This document shows positions 1 through 9,170 of a DNA stretch of 64,000 nt, piece by piece. The position numbers and the translations under genes were made by a program. The notes beneath the pieces are model-generated. The model ran no database searches. It was not told where the DNA came from and saw only the letters and a list, made by a program, of their open reading frames with translations. Where the stretch lies: assembly GCA_050330955.1 (NCBI GenBank), contig JBHJHJ010000084.1, forward strand, positions 5,781-69,780, given 5' to 3'. The DNA comes from JBCCAG01 sp050330955 (GTDB lineage Bacteria; Cyanobacteriota; Cyanobacteriia; CAKZMO01). Within the stretch, counting starts at the first letter, position 1. Every line of letters begins with the position of its first letter.

Positions 1-1174
1 CCTCTCGGTCGAGTCCCCCGTCTTGGCTTTGGCCCAGTTCTGACCTATCCGGCTCCATATAAGTCGCCAGCTCACCCTGGTAGTTCTGCAGCAGCACCTT
101 GCCATTAGGCTCGCGGGCAAGCAAGTATTGGGGCATTACAGGCACCTTGCCGCCGCCGCCAGGGCTATCGATCACATAGGTCGGCACCGCATAGCCGCTG
201 GTGTAGCCCTGCAGCCCTCGAATAATCTCAAGCCCTTTGTCGATTGAGGTGCGGAAATGGCCTGCCCCCTTGACCAAATCGCACTGGTATAGATAGTAAG
301 GCCGTACTCTATTTCTGACCAGCTTGTGAACCAGCTGCCGCTGAACCTCAAGGGAGTCATTGATCCCTGCCAACAAGACGCTTTGATTGCCCAGAGGAAT
401 ACCCGCATCAGCCAGCCGAGAGAGGGCCTGGCTTACTTCAGGGGTAATTTCCTTGGGGTGGTTGATGTGGACGTTCATCCACAGCGGATGGTGCTTTCGA
501 AGCACCGCACAGAGCTCAGGGGTAATGCGCTGGGGCAAAAAGCTCGGAACCCGGCTTCCAATGCGAACGATTTCGATGTGCTCTATCGCCCGTAGGGAAG
601 ACAGAAGATGGTCTAAAAGCGATTCAGATAGGGTCAACGGGTCCCCGCCACTCAGCAAAACGTCCCTCACCTGGGGTGTTTTTCTTAAGTAGTCGAGCTG
701 GGCTTCAAACGTGCTGACCCCCATGGTTTTGTCGAAATCGCCCACCATTCTGCTGCGGGTACAGTACCGGCAGTAGCTGGCACAGTGGGTCGTGACCAGC
801 ATCAGGACTCTATCGGGATAGCGATGGACGATGCCTGGTACAGGGCTGTCCTCATCCTCCCCTAGGCTATCGGTCATCATGCCCTTAAAGTCTTTTAGCT
901 CTCGGCCTAAAGGCACTACCTGGCGCCGAATAGGACAGTTGGGGTCATCTGAAGCAATCAGACCTGCAAAGTAGGGCGTGATGTCTACGCGAAAGCGATT
1001 TTGGGCCTGCAGACCCTCCAACTCTTCAGGGGTCAGGTTAAGGATTTCGCCAAGTTCGTCTACAGCGCTGATGCGGTGCTTGAGTTGCCACTGCCAGCTA
1101 TTCCAGTCTTTGTCTGGAACATGGGTAAATTTAGAAGGGCGTTTGCTCGTCGCTGGTCTTCCCAAGGTAGACAT
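1..1174 (-). CDS. kamA: Lysine 2,3-aminomutase, 3' end cut by window edge
   Basis: Radical SAM, PLP-dependent enzyme that converts L-lysine to L-beta-lysine. I translated the minus strand from the ATG at 1174; 391 codons are present and no stop is reached before base 1. The [4Fe-4S] motif CxxxCxxC is at Cys131/Cys135/Cys138 in the context THCASYCRYCTRS, followed by the family segment VLLSGGDPLTLS. Near the window edge a VIDSPGGGGKVP segment matches the PLP-lysine region of the family. The length already exceeds EpmB-type paralogues (about 340 residues), so the full aminomutase is favoured over the EF-P modifying enzyme. In other bacteria such enzymes feed beta-lysine osmolyte or lysine fermentation routes; the partner gene would lie outside the window. 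Confidence 0.9.
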   Translation of the reverse strand, partial: MSTLGRPATSKRPSKFTHVPDKDWNSWQWQLKHRISAVDELGEILNLTPEELEGLQAQNRFRVDITPYFAGLIASDDPNCPIRRQVVPLGRELKDFKGMMTDSLGEDEDSPVPGIVHRYPDRVLMLVTTHCASYCRYCTRSRMVGDFDKTMGVSTFEAQLDYLRKTPQVRDVLLSGGDPLTLSESLLDHLLSSLRAIEHIEIVRIGSRVPSFLPQRITPELCAVLRKHHPLWMNVHINHPKEITPEVSQALSRLADAGIPLGNQSVLLAGINDSLEVQRQLVHKLVRNRVRPYYLYQCDLVKGAGHFRTSIDKGLEIIRGLQGYTSGYAVPTYVIDSPGGGGKVPVMPQYLLAREPNGKVLLQNYQGELATYMEPDRSELGQSQDGGLDRE

Positions 1175-1801
1175 AATCAATACTCCATTAGTCAAATGTT
1201 CAGGACGGGTGGTCTGATGTATCAAAATGTAATCAAAACACTTTGGCCACAGCGCTTCTCACGCCAGGGGGCCCTGGGTAGTGGCGGTGCACTGCACCAC
1301 TACTACCCAGGTCGGGATCTGTCGTGATTGAAAGCTAATATGGGAGCAGACCTGAACGATTTGGAATAGCTTTGATACTGTGCCAAATCGTTCAAATTGA
1401 ACTCTTTCCTCGTCTCATGCTGAAGTATCGCCCACCCCGTCTAGGCTGCCATCAGTGACGATGCACAAAGCAGAACAATAAATATTACAATCGCACTAGC
1501 GAATATTACGACCATTTCAATATACTGATGTGTAGGCGGCGATCGCTCGCTACGTGCCTCTTACGAGTCGGTAGTCCCATTTGCCTGCAGCGGGCATTGG
1601 TCTGTGCAGGTTGCACGCCGCGCCAGGTTTGCTAGATTATGAGTTGAGGTGCGTTAATACGTGGTGGTATTCCGGGCATCTTCTACGATTAATACCGTGT
1701 GTAGAGGCGCTAGTGTTAAGCAGCACCCCTATGTTCAAGCTCGAGACAGGGATTGATTCTGCAACTCCAGTTGCTCTACACGGCCTGAAAGCAAGATACG
1801 A
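1175..1801. other. Divergent intergenic region of 627 bp
   Basis: This stretch separates the divergent kamA and histidine kinase genes, so it should hold both promoters. Apart from the inverted repeat at 1273-1311 I see no RNA gene or convincing coding sequence. The 74-codon frame ending at 1805 has no family features and runs into the kinase start. Confidence 0.5.
1273..1311. repeat. Long imperfect inverted repeat upstream of kamA
   Basis: Two 19-nt arms, CCTGGGTAGTGGCGGTGCA and TGCACCACTACTACCCAGG, are complementary at 17 of 19 positions and almost touch, so a folded transcript would open a small loop at the tip. It lies about 100 bp upstream of the kamA start, in its likely leader or promoter region. 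No T-run follows on either strand. It could be a leader hairpin, a regulator site or one copy of a dispersed repeat. Confidence 0.55.
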
Positions 1802-3991
1802 GTGAGCAGAAAATTGCCAGATCGTCCCTCTATTCCGCTAAATATAGTTTTAGTGGTTCCCTTTTTACTAGAAATTTTTGCGGCAGTAGGGTTGACTGGA
1901 TTCTTTTCCCTCCGAAATGGGGAACGGGCTGTGCAAGAGCTAGCCGTTCAGCTTCAGCAGGAAATTGGCAACCGCATTGAACTGCATCTGATGAGCCATC
2001 TGGAAGACTCTCAGCAGGTAAATCTTATCAATGCTGAGGCAATCCGGTTCGGAATTCTAGATATCGGTGACGCAGATTCACTCGAGCAGCAGTTTTGGCG
2101 ACAGATTAGAACATTTCCGTCCCTAGACTATATTTATTTTGGCCACGAGGAAAGAGGAGGATATGCCGGAGTCGGACGCTCGAATACCCAATGGCCCAAC
2201 ATTGAAGAGACAGAAGACTATGTTGCCGGAGACTTTTTAATCTACGAAACGGATAGTCAAGGTAACCGGCAAGCTCTACTCAGCCAAGATCCAGGATACG
2301 ATCCGCGTAGACGAGGCTGGTATAGAGATGCTGTAGCCGATAGGGGCATGGGCTGGAGTGAGATTTACAGCTTTTTCCCTGATCCAATTCTGGGTATCTC
2401 AGCAACATTACCAATTTATGGAGAAGATGGAGAGCTGCTAGGAGTTTTGAGCAATGACGTCGTTTTAAGCGATATTCAAGACTTTCTCGAAAACCTCAAT
2501 ATTCTCCAAACGGGACAGGCCTTTTTAATTGAACGCAATGGTCGCTTGATTGCAAGCTCACATCTTGAGGATGTCTTTGTTGCGTCTGGAGCTGAGGGCG
2601 AGGAACCAGAGCGGTCTGTATTAGTCGATGTTAAAGAACCTACACTGCAGCTCACGGGGAAGACGCTCAAATCGAAAGTATCTGACTTGAACGAGATTCA
2701 GCAGCCGGTAGAACTATCCTTTTCCTTTGAAGAGGAACGGTACTTTGTTCGAATCATCCCAGTTCAAGATGAACTAGGGTTAGATTGGCTCATGGGCGTG
2801 ATTTTACCAGAGTCTGCTTTTACAGAGCGAATCAATGCCAATACTCGCACCACAGTAGGTCTGTGCGCCCTAGCGCTTTTAGGCGCAATATTGCTGGGGA
2901 TTGCGACATCCTACTGGATTAAACGCCGTCTGACCAAGCTTACTGAGGCAGCTCATGCGATGTCACGGGGCGAGCTAGATCAAAAAATCGACCCCACTCA
3001 ACTCCGTGAGCTTGACGACCTGGGACAGTCTTTTAACATCATGGCTGAACAACTAAAGCGGGTAATTGGAGACTTAGAAGAGAGTAATTTAACTTTAGAA
3101 AATCGCGTCGATGAGAGAACTGCGGAGCTTTCCAGCACGTTGACGAATTTGAAGCGCACCCAGTCTCAACTTGTTCAGACCGAGAAAATGTCAAGCTTAG
3201 GCCAGCTCGTAGCGGGTATTGCCCACGAAATTAACAATCCGCTGAATTTTGTTTCGGGCAACCTGACCTATACAAGGCAATATGCTGAAGAGTTATTGTC
3301 ACTCTTAAGCCTGTATCAAGAGTTTTACTCCCAGCCTGATCCAGTTCTTTCCGACTACATTTCCAAAATAGATCTTGACTTTCTTAAAAGCGACTTCCCA
3401 AATGTAATTCGATCTATGAAGTTGGGGACAGAGCGCATTCTCAATATCGTCTCTTCCCTGAAAGGGTTTTCCCACTTGAATGAAGCAGAGCAGAAATCGG
3501 TCGATATCCATAAAGGACTCGACAGCACCTTGATCATTTTACAAAGTGAGTTCAAAGCCAACGATGCGCTTGCCGAAATCGAAATTGTCAGAGACTACGG
3601 TGACTTACCGCTGGTTAGGTGCTACCCCGATCGGCTCTGTCAGGTGTTCATGAATCTGCTTACCAACGCGAAAGACGCCCTGAATGAAGTAAGCCTTCAG
3701 CCCTCAGAGTTCCAGCCTCAAATTAGAATCCAGACTGGCTTGACTAGCGACGGTCAGATTGAAATCAGTATTATGGACAATGGCCCTGGTATTCCCAACG
3801 AAATTCAATCTCGGCTGTATGATCCATTCTTTACCACCAAACCAGTGGGGAAAGGGACGGGATTAGGCCTGGCCATCAGTTTTCAAATTGTGGTCGAGCA
3901 ACACGGCGGCGCTCTAAGGTGTATCTCAAATCCAGGCGAAGGAACCCAATTCGTCATTTCGCTGCCTAAATACCGCTATGGTGAGGATTGA
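1802..3991 (+). CDS. dCache-HAMP sensor histidine kinase
   Basis: Membrane histidine kinase of 729 residues with a GTG start; no strong Shine-Dalgarno is visible. Order: N-terminal membrane helix (about 18-38); extracytoplasmic dCache sensor with the typical segment YDPRRRGWYRDA (about 160-171); second helix (about 350-370); HAMP linker; coiled coil with VDERTAELSSTL; HisKA domain with the phospho-acceptor His475 in GIAHEINNPLNF; HATPase domain with N box MNLLTNAKDA, DNGPGIP and GKGTGLGLAIS. All catalytic boxes are intact. No response regulator gene is adjacent, so it is an orphan kinase. The ligand is unknown; dCache domains commonly bind small molecules such as amino acids or carboxylates. 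Confidence 0.92.
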   Translation: MSRKLPDRPSIPLNIVLVVPFLLEIFAAVGLTGFFSLRNGERAVQELAVQLQQEIGNRIELHLMSHLEDSQQVNLINAEAIRFGILDIGDADSLEQQFWRQIRTFPSLDYIYFGHEERGGYAGVGRSNTQWPNIEETEDYVAGDFLIYETDSQGNRQALLSQDPGYDPRRRGWYRDAVADRGMGWSEIYSFFPDPILGISATLPIYGEDGELLGVLSNDVVLSDIQDFLENLNILQTGQAFLIERNGRLIASSHLEDVFVASGAEGEEPERSVLVDVKEPTLQLTGKTLKSKVSDLNEIQQPVELSFSFEEERYFVRIIPVQDELGLDWLMGVILPESAFTERINANTRTTVGLCALALLGAILLGIATSYWIKRRLTKLTEAAHAMSRGELDQKIDPTQLRELDDLGQSFNIMAEQLKRVIGDLEESNLTLENRVDERTAELSSTLTNLKRTQSQLVQTEKMSSLGQLVAGIAHEINNPLNFVSGNLTYTRQYAEELLSLLSLYQEFYSQPDPVLSDYISKIDLDFLKSDFPNVIRSMKLGTERILNIVSSLKGFSHLNEAEQKSVDIHKGLDSTLIILQSEFKANDALAEIEIVRDYGDLPLVRCYPDRLCQVFMNLLTNAKDALNEVSLQPSEFQPQIRIQTGLTSDGQIEISIMDNGPGIPNEIQSRLYDPFFTTKPVGKGTGLGLAISFQIVVEQHGGALRCISNPGEGTQFVISLPKYRYGED

Positions 3992-4104
3992 CTTTAATCC
4001 TGCTCGGCACTGACACGTCACTTCGCAGTTCATGAGTGATCTAGGATTGCCATATGATTAGGCGATAAAATTAGGTCGTAAGCAATGCGATCGCCCCAGC
4101 CTGA

Positions 4105-4797
4105 ATGACCTTCGTACTGACTAACGACGACGGAATTGACGCCCCCGGTCTTCAATCCCTGAGGCAAGCGCTTGCCCTCTCCGGCATCGGCCAATCCGTC
4201 ACAGTGGCCCCTAAGCACCCCCATTCTGGCTGCAGTCACCAGCTCACGCGGGGCCGCCCTATGGCCATCGAGCGCCGCTCAGAGAGCGAGATCGCCATAG
4301 ACGGAACGCCAGCCGACTGCGCCCGTGTCGCCATCAGCGCCCTCGTGCCCAAGGCCCAATGGATTCTCTCTGGCATTAACGCGGGGGGAAACTTGGGGGC
4401 GGATGTGCATGTGTCGGGCACTGTGGCTGCCGTGCGGGAGGGCCTGCTGCACCGAGTTCCCGGCATCGCAGTTTCCCACTACATTAAGAATAGGCAGCCC
4501 ATTGACTGGGATGCGGCTACGCGGCTGACGGCAGCGGTGCTCTCGCGACTCTTGAGCCAGCCCCAAGAGCCTGGCACATTTTGGAACGTGAACCTGCCCC
4601 ACGTCAGCGCCGACATGCCCGAGCCAGACATTGTGTTTTGTACCCTCTGCAGTCAACCGTTGCCGACCGCCTATAAAATTGAGGGCGGCAAAATCGCTTA
4701 CGTGGGGAACTACAGCGATCGCCCCCGCGACAAGGGCTCCGATGTGGACACCTGCTTTTCAGGTGCGATCGCCATCTCCCAGGTGCGGGTCTACTGA
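4105..4797 (+). CDS. surE: 5'/3'-nucleotidase SurE
   Basis: Metal-dependent nucleoside monophosphatase of the SurE family, 230 residues, slightly short for the family (about 250). The N-terminus reads LTNDDGIDAPGL, with the metal-binding Asp pair at residues 8-9. It is followed by the loop HPHSGCSHQLT and by SGINAGGNLGADVHVSGT, which carries the conserved Asn of the active site. The ATG at 4105 places the first beta strand directly at the N-terminus, as in the family. The next gene starts shortly after the stop on the same strand, so the two may share a transcript. Confidence 0.95.
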   Translation: MTFVLTNDDGIDAPGLQSLRQALALSGIGQSVTVAPKHPHSGCSHQLTRGRPMAIERRSESEIAIDGTPADCARVAISALVPKAQWILSGINAGGNLGADVHVSGTVAAVREGLLHRVPGIAVSHYIKNRQPIDWDAATRLTAAVLSRLLSQPQEPGTFWNVNLPHVSADMPEPDIVFCTLCSQPLPTAYKIEGGKIAYVGNYSDRPRDKGSDVDTCFSGAIAISQVRVY

Positions 4798-4851
4798 GGG
4801 ATACCGATGGCGCCTGGTTTGGCAGCACCCGACTCAGCGTCAGACAACCCG

Positions 4852-6714
4852 ATGAACGAGACCTGCTACTGCCTGAACCGCACCTGCCCCCGTCCTGAGA
4901 ACCCATTCAGCGCGACGCGGTGCGGCGGCTGTGGATCGCTGCTGCTGCTGGGCGATCGCTACCGAGCGCTAAAGCTTTTGGGCCAGGGGGCCACGGGGCG
5001 AACGCTGCTTGGGATAGATACCCGGCCCGACGGTGCGCTGGACCAGCCGCAGAAACGCTGCGTGATTCAGCAGAGCTGGGCCGAAAATCACTTTAACCGC
5101 CGCCAATTCTCGCGATATGTCCGGCGCCTCAGCCAAATCAGCCAGCATCCCCAGGTACCCCAACTGCTCGACGTACTGATAGAGGGCGATCGCAGGTCTC
5201 TGATCTGGGAGTTCGCTGACGGCGTTTCTCTAGCGGCTCATCGAGCTGAAGCAGTCTCGTTCAGTGAGGTGCAGGTGCGCCATCTGCTCTGCAACCTCCT
5301 ACCGGTGCTGGCAGTGGTCCATGAGGGCGGCCTGATCCACCGAGACGTGAAGCCCGAGAATATTATCCATGTCTTTCCCCAATGCCCCTGGCTGGTGGAC
5401 TTTGGCGCTGCCGTCTCTATTGGGCACAGCACCGCGCCAGCGGGAGACGCCCGCTACGCCGCGCCGGAGCAACTATCTGGCGAGCCCGTATTTTCGAGCG
5501 ATTTGTACAGCATAGGGATGATTGGCGCCGAGCTGTTGACGATGGCGTCGCCCTTCGACCTCTATGCGGCAGCGCAAACCGATGGCGGGTGGCAGCAGTA
5601 TTTAGCCACGCCGGTTAGCTCAGGTCTGGCGCAGATTTTGACTCAACTGCTGCGACCGGCCCCCCAGCGCTACCGCACGGCTGCCGCAGTGCTGGCGGAT
5701 TTACGGGCTTTGCCGGACCTTGAGCTTGCCCAACCGCCTCCATCGTCAGTAACTATAAAATCAGCGACTGTGGAACAGGGAGTGCCCAGCAATGAGTGGA
5801 CCTGCCGCCACAGATTAAAAGGTCACCGTGGACCTGTTACGGCGATCGCCGCCAGCGAGAGCTACGTGGTCAGCGGCGGCAGCGATGGCGCGATTCGCGT
5901 CTGGTCCTGGGCGGGGGAGTGTCGTCAGGTGATTCAAACCCCCTGGTTTGGCAAAGGCCACCGCGATCGCATCAGCACCCTCAGCATCAGCGGCGATGAG
6001 CTGACGCTTTTGAGTGGCAGCGATGACGGCACCTTGTGCGCCTGGTCTTTGGTGGACTACGGGCAGCAGACCTGCCTGCAGAGCCCCGCCTGGGGCGTGA
6101 GTGCGATCGCCGTTATGCCCCAGGTCTGGATTAGTGGTGACGCCAGCGGCGCCCTGCAGCTCTGGGACGAGGAGACTGGCCGAGCCATTGAGCGCTGGCA
6201 GTCGCACCAGGCTAAGGTCAGCGGTCTTGCCATTAGCCCCAACCTCAAGATTCTGTTGAGCGGCAGCGCCGACGGCACCGTTGGCCTTTGGGACTTGGGT
6301 ACAGCTCAGCGGCGCCATCAGCTTCAGGTCGGCGCCGCCGTTACCGCTATGGCGGTGCTGCCCCGCTGGAACGTGCTCACTTTGGGAGATGACCAGGGAC
6401 AGCTCCAGATTTGGGATTTGATTGAGATGAGGCGGCTGCGCAGCTTGGCGGCCCACCAAGGCCCCATCACTAGCGTGAGCGCCTCACCCCGTCAGCTTGC
6501 CAGCGGCGGCGACGACGGCCAGATTCACTTTTGGCAAATCCCCGGCGTTTCAGAGGGTTCGTTTGAGCAGCAGCTTTTGACGCACCCCCAGAGCCTGACG
6601 CGGCAGATTACCCGCTCCCACGACTGGTCCGTGAACGCGATCGCCTTTAAGCCAGCCGGAGATTGGCTCGCCAGCGGCAGCGCCGACGAGACGCTGTGCC
6701 TTTGGCGGCGATAA
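4852..6714 (+). CDS. Zinc-ribbon Ser/Thr kinase with C-terminal WD40 propeller
   Basis: Cyanobacterial protein kinase fused to a beta-propeller. I prefer the ATG at 4852 (product MNETCYCLNRTC...) over the ATG at 4807, because it puts the four-cysteine motif (CYCLNRTC...CGGCG) at the very N-terminus as in this family. Numbering from 4852: Gly-rich loop LGQGATGRT, HRD motif with catalytic Asp165 (IHRDVKPEN), DFG with Asp183 (LVDFGAA). The beta-3 lysine is absent: where the family usually reads CVIKQ, this protein reads CVIQQ, with Gln73. About seven WD40 repeats (blades such as LLSGSADGTVGLWDLG) fill the C-terminal half and probably bind partners. It may be an atypical kinase or a pseudokinase scaffold. 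Confidence 0.88.
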   Translation: MNETCYCLNRTCPRPENPFSATRCGGCGSLLLLGDRYRALKLLGQGATGRTLLGIDTRPDGALDQPQKRCVIQQSWAENHFNRRQFSRYVRRLSQISQHPQVPQLLDVLIEGDRRSLIWEFADGVSLAAHRAEAVSFSEVQVRHLLCNLLPVLAVVHEGGLIHRDVKPENIIHVFPQCPWLVDFGAAVSIGHSTAPAGDARYAAPEQLSGEPVFSSDLYSIGMIGAELLTMASPFDLYAAAQTDGGWQQYLATPVSSGLAQILTQLLRPAPQRYRTAAAVLADLRALPDLELAQPPPSSVTIKSATVEQGVPSNEWTCRHRLKGHRGPVTAIAASESYVVSGGSDGAIRVWSWAGECRQVIQTPWFGKGHRDRISTLSISGDELTLLSGSDDGTLCAWSLVDYGQQTCLQSPAWGVSAIAVMPQVWISGDASGALQLWDEETGRAIERWQSHQAKVSGLAISPNLKILLSGSADGTVGLWDLGTAQRRHQLQVGAAVTAMAVLPRWNVLTLGDDQGQLQIWDLIEMRRLRSLAAHQGPITSVSASPRQLASGGDDGQIHFWQIPGVSEGSFEQQLLTHPQSLTRQITRSHDWSVNAIAFKPAGDWLASGSADETLCLWRR

Positions 6715-6740
6715 ATCTAACCCCTTACGAGAACGCCGAG

Positions 6741-7913
6741 CTACTTCGCGCCAAACCCGAGGCCGCGATTTTTAGACGGCATACACACGCAGGCTTCGAT
6801 CTGCGATCGCAGGGTCTCGTGGTCGAGGTCTTGGCCGATGAGGACGAGCTGCAGCTTGGGCTCGCCTTTCCACTGCTCGTCATCTAGGGTAAAGCGCTTG
6901 CCGCTGAGGTGGAAGATGTGACGCTTAGGGCTTTCGTCAAACCACAGGATGCCCTTTGCCCGAAAGACGTTTTCCGGAAGCTGGTTGTCTAAGAAATTCT
7001 GGAACTTGCGAATAGCGAAAGGCTTGTCGCTCTGGAAAGAGAGCGACGTAAAGCCATCGTTTTCTAGGTGGTGGGAGTGGTGGTCGTGGTTGTGATGGTC
7101 ATGATCGTGGTGGTCGTGATCGCAGTCATGGTGGGCCTCGTGGTCGTGGGCGTCGTGATCATGGGCCTTATGTCCATGAGCGCCGTGATCATGAGCATCA
7201 TGATCGTGGCTGGCTTCCTTAGAGTCTTTGAAATACTGCTCCGATTCAAACAGGCCCACGCTCAGAATGAGCGGCAGCGGTACCTTACACTGGCTAGTTT
7301 TCAAAATGCGGGCGTCTGCCTTCACCTTGCGCAGGCTGTCTTCCAGATAGGCTAGCCGCGCCTCGTCAACCAGGTCGGTTTTGTTGAGCAGAATCGTGTC
7401 GCCGTAGGCCACCTGATTTTGTGCCGCCTCGCTGTTGAACAGGTCGAGACTATAGTTCTCGGCGTCGACCACGGTCACGATAGAATCCAGCCGGGTCATA
7501 TCCCGCAGCTCAGTGCCCAAGAAGGTCAGCGCCACCGGCAGCGGATCTGCTAGCCCCGTGGTCTCTACCACGAGGTAGTCCACATTATCTTGACGCTCCA
7601 GCACCCGATGGACGGCCTCCATCAGGTCATTGTTGATGGTGCAGCAAATACAGCCGTTGCTCAGCTCTACCATGCCGCTGTCGTCACCCGCCTCGACAAT
7701 CAAATCATTGTCAATGCCAATTTCCCCAAATTCATTAACCAAAACCGCCGTCTTCAGGTTTTCCTGGTTGGTCAAGATGTGATTGAGCAACGTCGTCTTA
7801 CCGCTGCCTAGAAAGCCTGTGATGATGGTGACCGGCAAACCGCGCTTTTCAATCTGCATCGCGGGTCCCGGTGCTGGCGTCTGGCTATTTTGGGGCGTTG
7901 CCATAGATGTCAT
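6741..7913 (-). CDS. CobW/COG0523 GTPase with His-rich metal-binding stretch
   Basis: G3E-family GTPase of the metallochaperone type, 390 residues. Walker A GFLGSGKT lies at 33-40, the zinc-binding CICC motif at 88-91 and the guanine-specificity motif NKTD further on. Residues about 234-285 are an extreme His/Asp run (HDHDAHDHGAHGH and similar), followed by the CobW C-terminal domain. Proteins of this family move zinc, cobalt or nickel to client proteins; the His run fits metal storage or sensing. I see no clear Zur box upstream. It is convergent with the kinase gene, with a gap of only 26 bp. An ATG three codons in (7904) is an alternative start. Confidence 0.93.
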   Translation of the reverse strand: MTSMATPQNSQTPAPGPAMQIEKRGLPVTIITGFLGSGKTTLLNHILTNQENLKTAVLVNEFGEIGIDNDLIVEAGDDSGMVELSNGCICCTINNDLMEAVHRVLERQDNVDYLVVETTGLADPLPVALTFLGTELRDMTRLDSIVTVVDAENYSLDLFNSEAAQNQVAYGDTILLNKTDLVDEARLAYLEDSLRKVKADARILKTSQCKVPLPLILSVGLFESEQYFKDSKEASHDHDAHDHGAHGHKAHDHDAHDHEAHHDCDHDHHDHDHHNHDHHSHHLENDGFTSLSFQSDKPFAIRKFQNFLDNQLPENVFRAKGILWFDESPKRHIFHLSGKRFTLDDEQWKGEPKLQLVLIGQDLDHETLRSQIEACVCMPSKNRGLGFGAK

Positions 7914-8205
7914 ATCGTTTTACCAATGTGCAGGTCTTTTTTTACAGGTCTTCGCTGGGATAGATCTTTGGGGAAATAACTTAACGCAGTTCGCCAGCTC
8001 ATTGACTAGCTCATTGTAGATTGTAGCGATTTAAGTCGCTGCCGGTTGGCTCGGCGGGCATGGGGCAGATGGACCGACGTAATCACAGCTTAGGGGCTTA
8101 TTCCCTTCCTGAGCTGATAAGTCCCTCTAGAGACAGGTGGTGCTAGACGGCGATCGCCTATAGTGTATTTGCGTAAACCTGAAGACGAGTTTTCGTGAGG
8201 CTATT

Positions 8206-8541
8206 ATGGGATTTCTGGGTAAGCTGTTCGGCAAGAAAGAAGAAGAGAAGGCGGCCAAGACGCCCAACGTTGACGTTAAGCAGAAAGCTAGCGAGAAGTC
8301 GATTCCCCCTGAGAAGGTTGGGCTCGACGGCGAATTTGACGAAAGCGGTCTAGCGAAGCGCGTTGCCAAGGCGCTCGACGATGCGGGCATTTCAGATAAC
8401 GTTGGCCTTTGGGTCGCTCAAAGCGGGAGCACCGTCGTCCTCAAGTACAACTCCGATGCAGAAGCGGCCCTAAGCCGTGCGCAAGAAGTTGCCCGGGGCG
8501 TTGAGGGCGCGACCTACGTCAAGACTGAGCCCAATACCTAA
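8206..8541 (+). CDS. Small BON-like domain protein
   Basis: A 111-residue protein beginning MGFLGKLFGKKEEEK, a basic then acidic head of about 40 residues. It is followed by a compact domain (about 50-108) with the pattern LAKRVAKALDDAGI ... VGLWVAQSGSTVVLKY ... ARGVEGATYVK. This alpha-beta-beta-alpha-beta rhythm resembles BON domains, which bind phospholipid or interact with membranes. There is no signal peptide. A possible -10 box TATAGT is at 8160-8165, and a strong hairpin terminator follows the gene. The BON assignment is by pattern only; the function is unknown. Confidence 0.75.
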   Translation: MGFLGKLFGKKEEEKAAKTPNVDVKQKASEKSIPPEKVGLDGEFDESGLAKRVAKALDDAGISDNVGLWVAQSGSTVVLKYNSDAEAALSRAQEVARGVEGATYVKTEPNT

Positions 8542-8579
8542 TCGCGGGTTTTAGGGTCACGTTTTTTAGAATCAAGAAA

Positions 8580-8617
8580 GCAAGGCGCCGCCGTGAATAT
8601 TTACGGCGGCGCCTTGC
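8580..8617. terminator. Bidirectional hairpin terminator
   Basis: A perfect 15-bp GC-rich stem (arms 8580-8594 and 8603-8617, GCAAGGCGCCGCCGT and its complement) has an 8-nt loop GAATATTT. It sits between two convergent genes (8206-8541 plus, 8644-8985 minus). Only a short T-stretch (TTTT at 8627-8630) follows, so it probably stops transcription from both sides mainly by its stem. Confidence 0.85.
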
Positions 8618-8643
8618 TGCATCTAGTTTTCTAAACCGTCAGG

Positions 8644-8985
8644 CTATCGCCACTCTCGATTGCCTTCGTCATCGGTTCGCGCCTCACGAATAACATCAGA
8701 AATTTCCTCCGCGTCCTTGACGTGGTGCAACGCCTCCTTGTCGCCTTCTTCGCCCTCTACGACGAAGTACGTCGGCACGGTGATGTGGTCTCCTGTCACA
8801 TCGGGGGCGTTGACCGCCACCTGCTTCGCCTTCTCTTCCAAGGACTGGGAGCCATCGACGCGATCGCCAGGGTTTAGGGCCGAGTTGGGGTTCTGCGCCA
8901 GCTTTTTCTGTTGAGCTTCGTGCTGCTCCGGAGACACGTCCTCGGGCTGAGTCGGCTGGTTAAGCGTGTTTTCAGAATTACTCAT
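8644..8985 (-). CDS. Hypothetical acidic protein, 113 residues
   Basis: I take the ATG at 8985 (MSNSENTLNQ...) as the start rather than the longer frame reaching 9087, because the upstream extension looks like leader DNA. The product is hydrophilic and acidic, with no signal peptide or membrane helix. The N-terminal half is Gln/Pro/Asn-rich and probably disordered; the C-terminal half (about 60-110) contains DVTGDHITVPTYFVVEG and EEISDVIREARTDDEG. I recognise no family. Confidence 0.7.
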   Translation of the reverse strand: MSNSENTLNQPTQPEDVSPEQHEAQQKKLAQNPNSALNPGDRVDGSQSLEEKAKQVAVNAPDVTGDHITVPTYFVVEGEEGDKEALHHVKDAEEISDVIREARTDDEGNREWR

Positions 8986-9170
8986 CGTTAAGATAATACT
9001 TAATTTTTCACCACCCCCTACAATATGAGGTGCGGTTGTCACCTCTCGTCTTTCCAGCGAAATAGTTATGGGTGTGCTAGCCCCCAATTGCGCCGAGCGA
9101 TCGCCTGCGCTGGTCGTCCGCCCGCCTTACCCTGCTTAATAGTGCTGAGCTTGGTCTGAAAGAGTCAGCT

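Noticed and set aside
1..1174. EpmB (EF-P lysine modifying enzyme) instead of lysine 2,3-aminomutase
   Set aside because: The visible part already has 391 residues and the PLP-lysine region expected of the long enzyme, longer than EpmB.
1581..1805. Open frame of 74 codons before the histidine kinase
   Set aside because: No family features; it overlaps the kinase start and its composition is unlike the coding regions here.
7068..7355. Plus-strand frame rich in Val and Met across the CobW gene
   Set aside because: It is the antisense of the His-rich stretch (CAC/CAT codons give GTG/ATG) and has no independent features.
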